Shown piece after piece: positions 34,795 to 44,579 of a DNA stretch of 64,000 nt. The notes beneath the pieces are model-generated. The model was not told where the DNA came from. It was given only the letters and a program-made list of their open reading frames with translations, and did not search any database. Made by a program: the position numbers and the translations under genes. Source of the stretch: Mycolicibacterium chlorophenolicum (lineage in GTDB: Bacteria > Actinomycetota > Actinomycetes > Mycobacteriales > Mycobacteriaceae); the NCBI RefSeq assembly GCF_001044235.1, contig NZ_JYNL01000023.1, forward strand, positions 1,084 through 65,083. The letters run 5' to 3'. Each line of letters begins with the position of its first letter. Position 1 is the stretch's first letter.

Positions 34795-37617
34795 GGTCGA
34801 CGCTGCCCGCCGCCGGGCTGGCCGGGCCCGGACGTTCTGCGGCCACCAGAACCAGCGGCCCATCAGCGCCGCGATCGACGGCGTCATGAAGGAACGGATC
34901 ACCAGGGTGTCGACCAGCAGGCCGAGTCCGATGGTGGTACCCACCTGAGCCATCACCTTGAGGTCGCTGATCGCGAACGACATCATCGTGAAGGCGAACA
35001 CCAGGCCGGCCGAGGTCACGACGCTGCCGCTGCCGGCGATGGCCCGGATGATGCCGGTGTTCAGCCCGGCGTCGCGTTCCTCTTTGAATCGTGACACCAA
35101 CAGCAGGTTGTAGTCGGACCCCACCGCCAGCAGGATGATCACCGACATGGCCAGCACCAGCCAGTGCAGTTCGATGCCGATGATGTGCTGCCACAACAGG
35201 ACTGCCAGACCGAAGGACGCCGCGAGCGACAGCACCACCGTCCCGACGATCACCAGCGATGCGATCGCCGCGCGGGTGATGATCAGCATGATGATGAAGA
35301 TCAGGCAGATCGCCGAGATCGCGGCGATGACGAGGTCGTAGTTGGATCCGTCGCGCATGTCCTTGTACGTCGCCGCGGTACCGCCCAGATAGATCTTCGA
35401 GGTCTCCAGCGGCGTGCCCTTGATCGCTTCGAACGCGGCGTTCTTGATCTGGTCGATGTGCGAGATACCCTCGGGCGTCGCCGGATCTCCCTGGTGAGAG
35501 ATGATGAACCGCACCGCTTTACCGTCCGGGGAGACGAACTGCTTGAGGCCGCGCTTGAAGTCGGCGTTGTCGAAGACCTCGGGCGGCAGGTAGAACGAAT
35601 CGTCGATCTTCGAATCGTTGAACGCCCGGCCGATGGCGTTCGGGTCCGACTGCTGCCGGTCCTGCAGGTCCTGCTGGTCCTTCTGCGTCGAGTAGTTCGT
35701 CATGATCTGATCGCGATTGCGTTCCTGGCTGGCGATCTGCGGCGGGATCAGCGCCAGCAGCTTGGGCTGCAAGGCGTTGATCTTGTCGAGGCTGATGGTC
35801 GTCTCCGCGAGCAGACCGGACAGCTGATCGATGCCGTCGAGGGCGTCGAACAGGGAGCGCAGGCTGTAGCAGACCGGAATGTCGTAGCAGTGCGGTTCCC
35901 AGTAGAAGTAGTTGCGCAGCGGCCGGAAGAAGTCGTCGAAGTTGGCGATCTTGTCCCGCAGTTCATCGGTCACCGCCACTGTCTGCTTGAGCACGTCGGT
36001 CTGCTCCTGCTGCGCTGCAGCGCTCTGCTGCTGCAGCGTCAACTGCTCGCGCAGGACATTGATCTGGTCGTTGATGTCCGCCGCCTGCTTGAGCAGGTCG
36101 GCCGTGCGGGCCTCGGCATAGGACTGGGTGAGCTTCTGATTCACCCCCTGCTGACCCACGATGTACGGGATCGAGCTGCCTTCGATCGGCGTGCCCAGCG
36201 GCCGGGTGATCGTCTGAACCCGGGCGATCCCCGGCAGGTGGAAGACGCTCTTGGCCACCCGGTCCACGACGAGCATGTCCGTCGAGTTGCGCAGGTCGTG
36301 GTCGGACACCAGCATCAGCACTTCGGGGTTCAGCCGCGCCTGCGGAAAGTGTTTGGCGGCAACCTGATACCCGATGTTGGCCTCCACGGTGGCGGGCAGG
36401 TACTTCTTGTCGTCGTAGCTGGTGGTGTAGGACGGCAGCGCGAGGAGGCCGACCAGCGTCACCGCGATCGACGCCACCAGGATCGGGCCCGGCCACCGCA
36501 CGACCGCGGTACCGATCCGTCGCCACCCTCGGGTCCGCTGCCCGCGCTTGGGCTCCAGCAGACCGAATCGGGACGCGATGGTGATGATCGCCGGCGCGAG
36601 CGTGAGCGCCGCCATCGTCACCACGAACATGCCGATCGCCAAGGGGATCCCGAGGGTCTGGAAGTACGGCAGACGGGTGAAGTGCAGGCACAGCGTCGCG
36701 CCCGCGATCGTCAGCCCCGAACCCATGATGACGTGGGCGGTGCCGTGATACATGGTGTAGAAAGCGGTTTCGCGGTCCTCACCGCCGTTGCGTGCTTCGT
36801 GGTAGCGCCCGACGAGGAAGATCGCGTAGTCCGTGGCGGCGGCAATGGCCAACAGCGTCAACAGATTCACCGCGAACGTCGACAACTCGATGATGTGGTG
36901 GTAGCCGAGGAACGCGACGACACCACGCGCGACCGCCAACTCCAGCACCACGGTCACCAGCACCAGGAGCACCGTGACGATGGATCGGTAGACCAGGAGC
37001 AGCATCGTGATGATGACCACGAACGTCAACGCGGTGACGAGCTGCAGGCTCTTGTCGCCGGCGTGCTGCTGATCGGAGTTCAGTGGTCCAGGGCCGGTGA
37101 CGAACACCCTCAGTCCCGCCGGCGGCGGATGGGCGGCGACGATGTCGCGGACCGCCTCCACGGATTCGTTGGCCAGCGTCTCACCCTGGTTGCCGGCGAT
37201 GTAGAGCTGCACGTAGGCCGAAAGATTGTCGGCCGACTGCGATCCCGAGGACGTCAGCGGATCGCCCCAGAGGTCCTGGATGTGCTGGACGTGCGTGGTG
37301 TCCTTGCGCAGATCGGCGACCAGCCCGTCGTAGTACCGGTGGGCCTCGGCTCCCAGCGGCTTGTCGCTCTCCAGCACGATCATCGCCGAGCTGTTCGAGT
37401 CGTACTCCCCGAACAGCTTTCCGACCAGCTGGGTGGCCTGCAGCGAGGGCGCGTCGTTGGGGGTCAGCGACGTCGAGTTGGCGGCGCCCACCGCCTCCAA
37501 TTGCGGCACGATCACGTTGAGCAGGGCGGTCAGCGCCAACCAGCCCAACAGCACCGGGACGCAGAACAGACGCAGGAAGCGGGGAATCCCGGCGCGGCCG
37601 GTGCGGTGGGTGCTCAC
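34774..37617 (-). CDS. MmpL-family RND transporter (MmpL4/5 subgroup)
   Basis: 947 aa. It has twelve predicted membrane helices in two blocks with the proton-relay signatures [16 protein letters not shown] in the first block and [15 protein letters not shown] in the second. The second outside domain holds a long coiled coil ([19 protein letters not shown] onward) with a Cys pair ([10 protein letters not shown]), a feature of MmpL4/MmpL5. Such pumps export siderophores or lipids and can expel drugs. The ATG overlaps the mmpS stop by 4 bp. The cargo here is not determined by sequence. Confidence 0.93.
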   Translation of the reverse strand: MSTHRTGRAGIPRFLRLFCVPVLLGWLALTALLNVIVPQLEAVGAANSTSLTPNDAPSLQATQLVGKLFGEYDSNSSAMIVLESDKPLGAEAHRYYDGLVADLRKDTTHVQHIQDLWGDPLTSSGSQSADNLSAYVQLYIAGNQGETLANESVEAVRDIVAAHPPPAGLRVFVTGPGPLNSDQQHAGDKSLQLVTALTFVVIITMLLLVYRSIVTVLLVLVTVVLELAVARGVVAFLGYHHIIELSTFAVNLLTLLAIAAATDYAIFLVGRYHEARNGGEDRETAFYTMYHGTAHVIMGSGLTIAGATLCLHFTRLPYFQTLGIPLAIGMFVVTMAALTLAPAIITIASRFGLLEPKRGQRTRGWRRIGTAVVRWPGPILVASIAVTLVGLLALPSYTTSYDDKKYLPATVEANIGYQVAAKHFPQARLNPEVLMLVSDHDLRNSTDMLVVDRVAKSVFHLPGIARVQTITRPLGTPIEGSSIPYIVGQQGVNQKLTQSYAEARTADLLKQAADINDQINVLREQLTLQQQSAAAQQEQTDVLKQTVAVTDELRDKIANFDDFFRPLRNYFYWEPHCYDIPVCYSLRSLFDALDGIDQLSGLLAETTISLDKINALQPKLLALIPPQIASQERNRDQIMTNYSTQKDQQDLQDRQQSDPNAIGRAFNDSKIDDSFYLPPEVFDNADFKRGLKQFVSPDGKAVRFIISHQGDPATPEGISHIDQIKNAAFEAIKGTPLETSKIYLGGTAATYKDMRDGSNYDLVIAAISAICLIFIIMLIITRAAIASLVIVGTVVLSLAASFGLAVLLWQHIIGIELHWLVLAMSVIILLAVGSDYNLLLVSRFKEERDAGLNTGIIRAIAGSGSVVTSAGLVFAFTMMSFAISDLKVMAQVGTTIGLGLLVDTLVIRSFMTPSIAALMGRWFWWPQNVRARPARRRAASTSAGGLG

Positions 37618-38048
37618 GCCGACTTCACCAGGCAGGAGGTCTGGGCGTTGATCCCGGTCGCCGTCTGTTCGTCTTTGACCTCGTCATTGACGATGACGCG
37701 GCAACTGATGGTGCCGGCGTCGCCCTGAGCGATGATGGTGGCGCTGGCCGAGGGTTTCGTGGTCCGCAGGGTGATCGACCACGGTAGCGGTGCGTCGTCG
37801 ACCCGCTGGGGGGTCGCATCGAGGTCGAGATAGTTGATGGTCGCCACAGCACCTTCTGTTCCGGTGACCTCGTAGGTCACGACCTTGGGGTTGAACGGCT
37901 CGGCATCCTGGGCCAGGCCGGCGCCCGAGCGGGTGATCTCGTTGTCCGAGCCGAAGATCCCGTGCATCCGGTAGACGACGACGCCGCCCACGGCGACCAC
38001 GACGAGGATGAGCAGCGGAATCCAGACCCGCTTGACGATTCCGACCAC
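37614..38048 (-). CDS. MmpS-family accessory membrane protein
   Basis: 144 aa from GTG 38048. One N-terminal membrane helix ([21 protein letters not shown]) is followed by HGIFGS, a conserved MmpS segment, and a beta-rich domain outside the membrane with [17 protein letters not shown] and a Cys pair (ISCRV, TSCLV). It works with the adjoining MmpL, with which it overlaps by 4 bp. The length is normal for MmpS4/MmpS5. Confidence 0.93.
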   Translation of the reverse strand: MVGIVKRVWIPLLILVVVAVGGVVVYRMHGIFGSDNEITRSGAGLAQDAEPFNPKVVTYEVTGTEGAVATINYLDLDATPQRVDDAPLPWSITLRTTKPSASATIIAQGDAGTISCRVIVNDEVKDEQTATGINAQTSCLVKSA

Positions 38049-38093
38049 GACTGCCCCTTGCGTCAGCGGATGCGTGAGTACTTAGCCACGCAA

Positions 38094-38133
38094 ACATTAG
38101 AGGGACGACCAGGGCAGAGCAAGCCGAACGGCT
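38094..38133 (-). promoter_or_regulatory. mmpS-mmpL promoter with adjoining dyad
   Basis: On the minus strand a -35 TTGCTC (38122-38117) and a -10 TAATGT (38099-38094) are separated by 17 bp. AGCCG-AA-CGGCT (38122-38133) is a small perfect dyad touching the -35 box. It lies in the 181-bp gap between mmpS and the divergent TetR gene, so it is a plausible operator for that regulator. Confidence 0.45.
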
Positions 38134-38229
38134 AACTTAAATTGACGGTAGGGCTGACGAATCGTCGACGTCGGTATCGCCGCCGGGTTACTCTGGGACC
38201 CCTTCACGCGACCGGGAGGCAGAGGCGAC

Positions 38230-38790
38230 TTGGCGAAACCCACGGCACCGCGCGGCTTGGCCCGGCAGCGGGTCCTCGATGCTGCGCTGGCCCTCTTCGC
38301 CGAGCACGGGGTGCACGGCACCTCGCTGCAGATGATCGCCGACCGCGTCGGGGTGGGCAAAGCCGCGGTCTACTACCAGTTCCGGTCCAAAGAGGACATC
38401 GCGCTGGAGGTGCTCAGGCCGTCCATCGAGGACATGGCCCGGGTCATCCGGATCGCCGAGGCACTCCCCGATGCCGAGCCCCGGCGGGCAGTGATCGTGA
38501 GCGGCCTGATCGAGATGACGGTGCGCTACCGCCAGCTGGCCGTCTACTTCTACGGCGATCCCGCCATCGACCAATTGGTCCGTAGCCAGCCCGAATTCAA
38601 CGTCGTCGCCACCCGTATCCGCGAACTGCTGGCGGGTTCCGACCGCACCGTTGTCGACCGTGTCGCCCAGTCCGTGTTCCTGTCCGGCGTGTGCAAGGCC
38701 GCCGCCGACCCGGACCTGGCCGACGTCGACGACGGTGAACTGCACCGGATCCTGCTGGAGCTGTCGGGCCGGATCCTCGCGCCCGCCTGA
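38230..38790 (+). CDS. TetR-family regulator, divergent from mmpS-mmpL
   Basis: 186 aa from TTG 38230 after GGGAGGCAGAGG. The helix-turn-helix runs RQRVLDAALALFAEHGVHGTS to VGVGKAAVYYQFRSKEDI. The C-terminal half is a typical TetR ligand domain. Its divergent position suggests control of the MmpS-MmpL pump. The better-known regulator of mmpS5-mmpL5 in M. tuberculosis is of the MarR type, so this pump is wired differently. It converges with the small membrane protein gene, 2 bp apart. Confidence 0.92.
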   Translation: MAKPTAPRGLARQRVLDAALALFAEHGVHGTSLQMIADRVGVGKAAVYYQFRSKEDIALEVLRPSIEDMARVIRIAEALPDAEPRRAVIVSGLIEMTVRYRQLAVYFYGDPAIDQLVRSQPEFNVVATRIRELLAGSDRTVVDRVAQSVFLSGVCKAAADPDLADVDDGELHRILLELSGRILAPA

Positions 38791-38792
38791 CG

Positions 38793-39284
38793 CTAGGGCG
38801 TGGGTGGCGGCGGTGGCGTCTCGGTGACCGTCTGGGTCTCGGTCTGCGTGACGGTGCTCGTGCTGGTACTGACCGTGGTCGTCGGCGACGTCGTGGTGGT
38901 CGTCGGTGACGTGGTCGTCGGCGTGGTGGTGGTGGTCGTCGTCGTGGGCTCGGTGGTGGTCGGCTCCGTGCTGGCGGTCGTGGTCTCGGCCGCCGTGGAC
39001 GTCGGCGCGACCGCCGGGGCGGAGCTCGAGGTCAGGGGCGTCAGCGACGAGGTCGTCGGCTCCGACGGGGCATCCCCGGTGATCGCCCGGGCCAGACCGT
39101 AGATGATCAACGCGATCAGGACGGCGCCCACCGCACCGAACGACACCAGCGCCACCGGTTTGCGGTACCACGGAACTGCGGCGCCTTCGTCGGCCGGCGG
39201 CTGGTCGTACCCGTAGTTGCTGAGCTGCGTCGGCTCGTCTTCGGAGTAGTAGTTCTCGTCGTCACCGGATCCGTATCGCGCCAC
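38793..39284 (-). CDS. Small single-pass membrane protein with Thr-rich tail
   Basis: 163 aa. A ~45-residue acidic, Tyr-rich cytoplasmic part (YGSGDDENYYSEDEPTQL) leads to VPWYRKP and one membrane helix (VALVSFGAVGAVLIALIIYGL). Then come ~90 residues made almost wholly of Thr, Ser, Pro and Glu, ending PPPPPTP. No catalytic domain. The PWYRKP-helix-Thr tail matches the C-terminal part of the Hsp70-like protein at 25657-27462, as if it were that module on its own. Last of a seven-gene minus-strand run. Confidence 0.75.
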   Translation of the reverse strand: MARYGSGDDENYYSEDEPTQLSNYGYDQPPADEGAAVPWYRKPVALVSFGAVGAVLIALIIYGLARAITGDAPSEPTTSSLTPLTSSSAPAVAPTSTAAETTTASTEPTTTEPTTTTTTTTPTTTSPTTTTTSPTTTVSTSTSTVTQTETQTVTETPPPPPTP

Positions 39285-39309
39285 GGATCCCGATAGTAGG
39301 CTCTCGCCG

Positions 39310-39768
39310 CTACGGCGCCGGGTAGAGCGTGCGTGTCACGTTGGTCCGGGGACGTTTGCGGGTGGTGGTCGCGTCGCCGTCGTCCTCGCGGGTGCGGGGC
39401 GTGCGCGTCGAGCGCGGTGGGCCGGATGTCTCCGTGCCCGAGGTCTCCGACGCGGACGTGGTCGGCGAGGTCGACTCCGGGTTGATATCGGTCGTCATCG
39501 GGGGGCTCGTGCTGGTGATCGTGCCCGTCGTGGTGGGCGTCACCGACGAGTCCTCGGTGGTCGAGAAGGTGGGGTCGACGAAGTTCAGCGGGGCCTGCTC
39601 GGGTTCGTTGAACTGCCGCGACACCCACGACGCCGAGGTGATCAGCACCGCGATCAGCGCGATCGCGGCGATGCTGGCGCCCAGCAGCGTGGAGGTCCGG
39701 TTGTGCCACGGGACCGACGGCGGCTCGGGACGCGCATCGTCGTCTCGATCCCGCCTGGTCACGGCCAC
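39310..39768 (-). CDS. Small single-pass membrane protein with Ser/Thr-rich basic tail
   Basis: 152 aa. A charged N-terminus (RRDRDDDARPEPP), then VPWHNRT, a membrane helix (LLGASIAAIALIAVLITSA) and a Thr/Ser/Pro-rich segment that turns basic near the end (RTPRTREDDGDATTTRKRPR). It has the same layout as the protein 25 bp downstream, so the two are probable tandem relatives. Function unknown. Confidence 0.72.
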   Translation of the reverse strand: MAVTRRDRDDDARPEPPSVPWHNRTSTLLGASIAAIALIAVLITSASWVSRQFNEPEQAPLNFVDPTFSTTEDSSVTPTTTGTITSTSPPMTTDINPESTSPTTSASETSGTETSGPPRSTRTPRTREDDGDATTTRKRPRTNVTRTLYPAP

Positions 39769-39801
39769 CGATAGTAACCGCGGTGCGCCGGGATCGGCTG
39801 G

Positions 39802-40734
39802 TCAGCCGAATTGGGGGACGACGGCCTCGGCGAAGAACTGCACCTGGTCGAGATCGGACATGTCCAGAAGCTGCAGGTAGACCCGCTCGACCCCGGCCTC
39901 GACGAACGGGCCGAGCTTGTCGACGATCTCGTCGGGAGTGCCCACGGCCGGAGAATTGCTGCGCAGCTCGTCGACCTCGCGGCCGATCGCGTCGGCGCGC
40001 CGGGCGATCTCCGCGTCGTCACGACCGGCGCAGACCACGAACGCCGCGGAATAGGTCAGCGAATCCGCCGCGCGGCCCGCCGCCTCGACCGCCGCAGCGA
40101 CCCGGGCGTATTGCGTGGTCAGCGTCTCCAGCGGAACGAACGGGATGTTGAACTCCGCGGCGAAGCGCGCCGCCAGCGCGGGTGTGCGCTTGGCGCCGCC
40201 ACCGCCGATGATGATCGGCGGGTGCGGCGACTGGACCGGCTTGGGCAGCGCGGGGGAGTCGGCGACGGTGTAGTGCTCGCCGCTGTAGTCGAACGTCTGA
40301 CCCGCTTCGGTGGTCCACAGACCGGTGATGATCTCGAGCTGCTCGGTCAGCCGGTCGAACCGCTCGCCCAGCGGCGGGAACGGGATCGCATACGCCTTGT
40401 GCTCGGCCTCGAACCAGCCTGCGCCGATGCCGAATTCGACTCTGCCACCGCTCATCTCGTCGACCTGCGCCACCGAGATGGCCAGCGGCCCGGGATGGCG
40501 GAACGTCGCCGAGGTGACCATCGTGCCCAGCCGGATCGTCGACGTCTCGCGGGCCAGACCCGCCAGTGTCACCCAGGAGTCGGTCGGGCCGGGCAGCCCG
40601 TCCCCGCTCATCGCGACGTAGTGATCCGACCGGAAGAAGGCCGAGTAGCCGGCGCTCTCGGCGGTCTGCGCCACCGCGAGCTGATCGGCGTAGGTGGCGC
40701 CCTGCTGGGGTTCGACGAAGATGCGGAAGTCCAC
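39802..40734 (-). CDS. LLM-class F420-dependent oxidoreductase
   Basis: 310 aa TIM-barrel of the luciferase-like family. Markers: FFRSDHYVAMSGDGLPGPTDSW, TIRLGTMVTSATFRHPGPLA, GRVEFGIGAGWFEAEHKAYGIPFP-like segment, and PPIIIGGGGAKRTPALAARFA. Mycobacterial members of this group generally use reduced F420. The substrate is unknown. It lies 16 bp after the DinB-fold gene in the same run. Confidence 0.92.
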   Translation of the reverse strand: MDFRIFVEPQQGATYADQLAVAQTAESAGYSAFFRSDHYVAMSGDGLPGPTDSWVTLAGLARETSTIRLGTMVTSATFRHPGPLAISVAQVDEMSGGRVEFGIGAGWFEAEHKAYAIPFPPLGERFDRLTEQLEIITGLWTTEAGQTFDYSGEHYTVADSPALPKPVQSPHPPIIIGGGGAKRTPALAARFAAEFNIPFVPLETLTTQYARVAAAVEAAGRAADSLTYSAAFVVCAGRDDAEIARRADAIGREVDELRSNSPAVGTPDEIVDKLGPFVEAGVERVYLQLLDMSDLDQVQFFAEAVVPQFG

Positions 40735-40750
40735 GGTTCTCAGCCTAGGG

Positions 40751-41374
40751 TCACAGTCCGCCGCGTGACGCCTTCACCCTCTCGACCAGGTCGGCGGGAC
40801 CGTCGAACTCGACCCGGGCCTCGTCGCGCCCGGCGACGAACAGCAGCAGCTCGCCGGGATCGCCGGTGACGGTGAGCTGCGGCCCGCGTCCGACCGTCGC
40901 CACCTTCTCGCCCTGGGGAGTGCGCAGCACCACCTTCGCGGGCGCGCGGCGCAGGGTCAGCCGCGCCATCATGCCCACCGGGCGGCGCAGCGCGCCGGCG
41001 GTCTGCACGTCGAGCGGGCGGGGCTCCCACCCGGGCCGCGCCCGCCGCACGTCCTCGTGGTGGACGAACATCTCCGCCACGTTCGCGATCGGATCCAGCA
41101 GCTTGAACGGCGAATACAGCGGCGGCCCGTCGGCGACCTGGTCCACCAGGGCGTCCCAGTCCGTCGAGGCCGACACCTGCTTCTGCACCCGCTCGGTGTA
41201 GTCGGCGAACGCGGGGATCAGGATGCCGGGCGCGGCGTCGAGCCGACGCTCCCGCACCACCAGGTGCGCGGCCAGGTCCCGGGCGTCCCAGCCCTCGCAC
41301 AGCGTGCGCTCGTCGGGGGCGGTGTCGCGAAACGTGGCCACCAGGGCGGCGCGTTCTCGCTGGGCAACGGTCAT
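40751..41374 (-). CDS. TIGR03085-type metal-binding (DinB/MDMPI fold) protein
   Basis: 207 aa. The N-terminal motif RTLCEGWDARDLAAHLVVRE and the later NVAEMFVHHEDVRRA give the His ligands typical of mycothiol-dependent isomerase and DinB-like proteins. The C-terminal ~70 residues form a small beta-rich domain (GPQLTVTGDPGELLLFVAGR). Actinobacterial family of unknown reaction. It lies 15 bp after the GH15 gene. Confidence 0.88.
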   Translation of the reverse strand: MTVAQRERAALVATFRDTAPDERTLCEGWDARDLAAHLVVRERRLDAAPGILIPAFADYTERVQKQVSASTDWDALVDQVADGPPLYSPFKLLDPIANVAEMFVHHEDVRRARPGWEPRPLDVQTAGALRRPVGMMARLTLRRAPAKVVLRTPQGEKVATVGRGPQLTVTGDPGELLLFVAGRDEARVEFDGPADLVERVKASRGGL

Positions 41375-41389
41375 GTCCGTCGGTTCCTT

Positions 41390-43189
41390 TCAGCCGAGCG
41401 CGCGATCGAGGTTGATCGCGGCGCTGATCAACGACAGGTGCGTGAAGGCCTGCGGGAAGTTGCCGACCTGATCGCCGGTGGCGCTCACCTGCTCAGCGTA
41501 GAGACCGACGTGGTTGGCGTAGGTGAACATCTTCTCCAGCGCCAGCTGGGCGTCCCGCAGCCTTCCCGCCCGGGTGAGCGCCTCGACGTACCAGAAGGTG
41601 CACAGCGAGAACGTGCCCTCCTCCCCGTCGAGGCCGTCGTCGCTGTTCGGGTCGTACCGGAACACCAGGCTGTCGGTGACGAGCTGGCGTTCGACGGCGG
41701 CCAGGGTCGACAGGAATCGGGGATCGACCGGCGAGACGAACTTCACCATCGGCATCAGCAGCACACCGGCGTCGAGCGTGTCACCGTGCTCGAACCGGGT
41801 GAACGTCTCGAGCTCGGCGTTCCAGCACGCGGTCATGATCCGGTCGTAGATCTCGTCGCGGACCCGCGACCAGGTCACCAGGTCGGCGGGAAGGCCGCGC
41901 TGGCGAGCGATGCGGATGGCCCGTTCGAGTGCCACCCAGCACATCAGCCGCGACGTGGTGTTCGCCTTGTCGCCGTCGCGGACCTCCCACATCCCGGCGT
42001 CGTCGCGTTCCCAGTTGTCGACCACCCAGCCGATGACGTAGCTGACGTCCGACCAGGCGTCGTGGCTGATGCCGGCTCCGTATTTGTTGAACAGGTAGAC
42101 CGAATCGATCAGATCGCCGTAGATGTCGAGCTGCAGTTGCTCGGCGGCGGCGTTGCCGACCCGTACCGGCGTCGAGTCCAGATGCCCACGCAGATGGTCG
42201 AGTTCGATCTCCTCGGGTGCGTTGCCGTCGATGTCGTAGAGCACCCGCAGCGGCCCCAGGCCGTCGGCTTCGCGGTCGCCTCGGCCGAGCCGTTGCGACA
42301 GCCATTCGATGAACGCGTTGGCCTCGTCGTTGAAGCCCAGCCGCAGCAGCGCGTACAGACTGAACCCGGCATCGCGCATCCACACGTAGCGGTAGTCCCA
42401 GTTTCTTTCGCCGCCAACGGTTTCCGGCAAGCTGGTGGTGGGTGCTGCGATGATCGCGCCGGACGGCTCGTGGGTGAGCAGTTTCAGCGTGATCGCCGAC
42501 CGCTCCACCATCTCGCGCCAGCGCCCCCGATAGCGCGACTGCGCCAGCCAGGTCCGCCAGAACTGGGCGGTCGCCTCGAACAGGGCGTCGACGTCGTGCG
42601 CGTCGTCGGCATCGCCGTCGGGGCTGTCGAGCACCTCCAGCACGAACTGCGCGACCTCGCCGGTGCGGACCGTGAACTCGGCGCCGACCACCCCGTCGTC
42701 CACGGTGAGATCGGTGGTCGAGGTCAGCGTCATCGCCAGCTCGTCGGAGCGGAAGTCGATCCCGCCGGCGCGCGAACTCACCGCGAAACGCGTTCTGCCG
42801 TAGTCCGGTCGGGCATCGAGGGTCATGCGCACCGTTGTGGTGCCCCGCACCGCGACGATCCGGCGGACAAGACGCTGCCTGTGCTCGGCGTCGCCGGGCC
42901 GCAGCACCGGCATGAAGTCGTGCACCTCGACCACGCCGTGCTCGGTGAGGAACCGGGTGATCAGCGTGGCCGATTCGGGGAAGTAGAACTGATGTGACGC
43001 GGCGCTGTCGCAGACCGGCGTCAGCCGCCAGCTACCGCCGGTTTCGGGGTCCAGGATCGCGCCGAACACGCTGGGCGAATCGAACCTCGGCGCACAGAAC
43101 CAGTCGATGGTGCCGTCGGTCCCCACCAGTGCGCAGGTCCGCAGATCGCCGATCAATCCGTGCTGCGCGATCGACGGGCCGTCATGCAT
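41390..43189 (-). CDS. Glycoside hydrolase family 15 protein
   Basis: 599 aa, with the N-terminal beta-sandwich ([29 protein letters not shown]) and the (alpha/alpha)6 barrel. Family signatures are [19 protein letters not shown] ([20 protein letters not shown]), the general-acid region GMWEVRDGD and the second catalytic Glu in [18 protein letters not shown]15 enzymes cut alpha-glucosides; the mycobacterial trehalase is also GH15, but this is a different subgroup, so the substrate (trehalose, maltose or glucan end) is open. It starts inside the zwf stop region with an 8-bp overlap. Confidence 0.92.
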   Translation of the reverse strand: MHDGPSIAQHGLIGDLRTCALVGTDGTIDWFCAPRFDSPSVFGAILDPETGGSWRLTPVCDSAASHQFYFPESATLITRFLTEHGVVEVHDFMPVLRPGDAEHRQRLVRRIVAVRGTTTVRMTLDARPDYGRTRFAVSSRAGGIDFRSDELAMTLTSTTDLTVDDGVVGAEFTVRTGEVAQFVLEVLDSPDGDADDAHDVDALFEATAQFWRTWLAQSRYRGRWREMVERSAITLKLLTHEPSGAIIAAPTTSLPETVGGERNWDYRYVWMRDAGFSLYALLRLGFNDEANAFIEWLSQRLGRGDREADGLGPLRVLYDIDGNAPEEIELDHLRGHLDSTPVRVGNAAAEQLQLDIYGDLIDSVYLFNKYGAGISHDAWSDVSYVIGWVVDNWERDDAGMWEVRDGDKANTTSRLMCWVALERAIRIARQRGLPADLVTWSRVRDEIYDRIMTACWNAELETFTRFEHGDTLDAGVLLMPMVKFVSPVDPRFLSTLAAVERQLVTDSLVFRYDPNSDDGLDGEEGTFSLCTFWYVEALTRAGRLRDAQLALEKMFTYANHVGLYAEQVSATGDQVGNFPQAFTHLSLISAAINLDRALG

Positions 43190-44579
43190 CGGGCAGCCGC
43201 CACCCGCGCGGGCCCGGCAGCCTCAGCGCGGATTCCGGCCCCCACGAGCCCTTCTGATAGGGCTGCACCGACGGCGGGTGATCGAGCACGGGTTGGCACA
43301 CCTGCCAGAGCCGGTCCACCTCGTCGCCGCGGGCGAACAGCGTCTGATCCCCGCGCATCACATCGAGCAGCAGCCGCTCGTAGGCGTCCAGCGCGTCGTC
43401 CTCGTGCTCGGTCCGGGCCAGTTCGAGGTGGGCGCCGAGCGGCTCGACGGTGGTGTCGGGGCCGGGCCGTTTGACGTTGAGAACCAGTGTCGCCAGCGGT
43501 GTCTCGCTCAGCTCGAGGGCCAGCTGATCGGGTTGCGGCGCGGCCCCCGGAAACGGTGACGGCGGGGTGCGGAACGTCACCGTGACGGTACGTCGGTTGT
43601 CCGCCAACGCCTTCCCGGTGCGGAGGTAGAACGGCACCCCACGCCACCGGTCGTTGTCGACGAACGCTTCGAGCGCGACGAAGGTCTCGACCTGCGAGTC
43701 GTCGGCGACGTCATCGTCGTCGCGGTAGCCGTCGAACTGGCCGAACACCACCCGGTTCGGGTCGAGCGGACGCATCGCCTGGAACACCGCGGCTTTGGCT
43801 TCCCGCAGCGCGTCCGCGTCGACCGTCTCCGGTCGCTCCATCGCGACGAAGCCGAGCACCTGGCACAGGTGGGTGGTCACCATGTCGCGGAAACATCCGG
43901 TGGACTCGTAGAAGCTGCCTCTGCCCTCCAGGCCGAGGTCCTCGGGCACGTCGATCTGCACGGACTCGACATGGTCGCTGTTCCAGGCGGATTCGAGGAT
44001 CGCGTTGGCGAAGCGCAGGGCGAGGATGTTCTGCACCGCTTCCTTGCCGAGGAAGTGGTCGATGCGGTACACCCGGTCCTCGTCGGTGACCGAGGACACC
44101 GTGGCATCGAGTGCCCGCGAACTGTCGAGGTCGGTGCCGAACGGCTTCTCGATGATCATCCGGGCGCCGTCGGCGAGCCCTTCGCGGCCCAGCATCGCGA
44201 TCATCGACTCCATCGCGGTGGGCGGCACCGACAGATAGATCACCGTCTGGGCGTCGGCGCCGACGTCGGATCGCGCGCCATCCACCGCGGACGCCAGATC
44301 AGAGCCGTCGTCGGCGCTGGCCGTCTGAAAAGACAAGCGCTGCAACAGCGTGTCGACGACGCCGTCGTCGAGATCGTCGACCGACTCGGACAGGCCGGTG
44401 CGGACCGAATCACGGAACGCGTCGATGCTGTCAGGCGCGCTGCGTCCCGATCCGATGATCGCGTAGTCCTCGGGAAGGTGCCCGGCGGCGGCGAGGCGGT
44501 AGATGCTGGGGAACAGCATGCGGCGGGCGAGGTCGCCGCGGGCGCCGAACAGCACCAGGACGAACGGGTCGACGGTCAT
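43182..44579 (-). CDS. zwf: Glucose-6-phosphate dehydrogenase
   Basis: 465 aa from ATG 44579, which overlaps the upstream stop (ATGA). It makes NADPH and 6-phosphogluconolactone. Motifs: nucleotide loop [19 protein letters not shown] (the second Gly of the usual GASGDL is kept, Ser replaced by Arg), [11 protein letters not shown], and the catalytic [14 protein letters not shown]. Slightly shorter than most Zwf (~485-515). It may be a second copy; mycobacteria commonly have more than one G6PDH. Confidence 0.95.
   Translation of the reverse strand: MTVDPFVLVLFGARGDLARRMLFPSIYRLAAAGHLPEDYAIIGSGRSAPDSIDAFRDSVRTGLSESVDDLDDGVVDTLLQRLSFQTASADDGSDLASAVDGARSDVGADAQTVIYLSVPPTAMESMIAMLGREGLADGARMIIEKPFGTDLDSSRALDATVSSVTDEDRVYRIDHFLGKEAVQNILALRFANAILESAWNSDHVESVQIDVPEDLGLEGRGSFYESTGCFRDMVTTHLCQVLGFVAMERPETVDADALREAKAAVFQAMRPLDPNRVVFGQFDGYRDDDDVADDSQVETFVALEAFVDNDRWRGVPFYLRTGKALADNRRTVTVTFRTPPSPFPGAAPQPDQLALELSETPLATLVLNVKRPGPDTTVEPLGAHLELARTEHEDDALDAYERLLLDVMRGDQTLFARGDEVDRLWQVCQPVLDHPPSVQPYQKGSWGPESALRLPGPRGWRLPDA

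Noticed and set aside
35164..37728. An 850-codon plus-strand frame opposite mmpL
   Set aside because: Arg/Gln/His/Val-rich translation with no domain; the minus strand encodes a clear MmpL.
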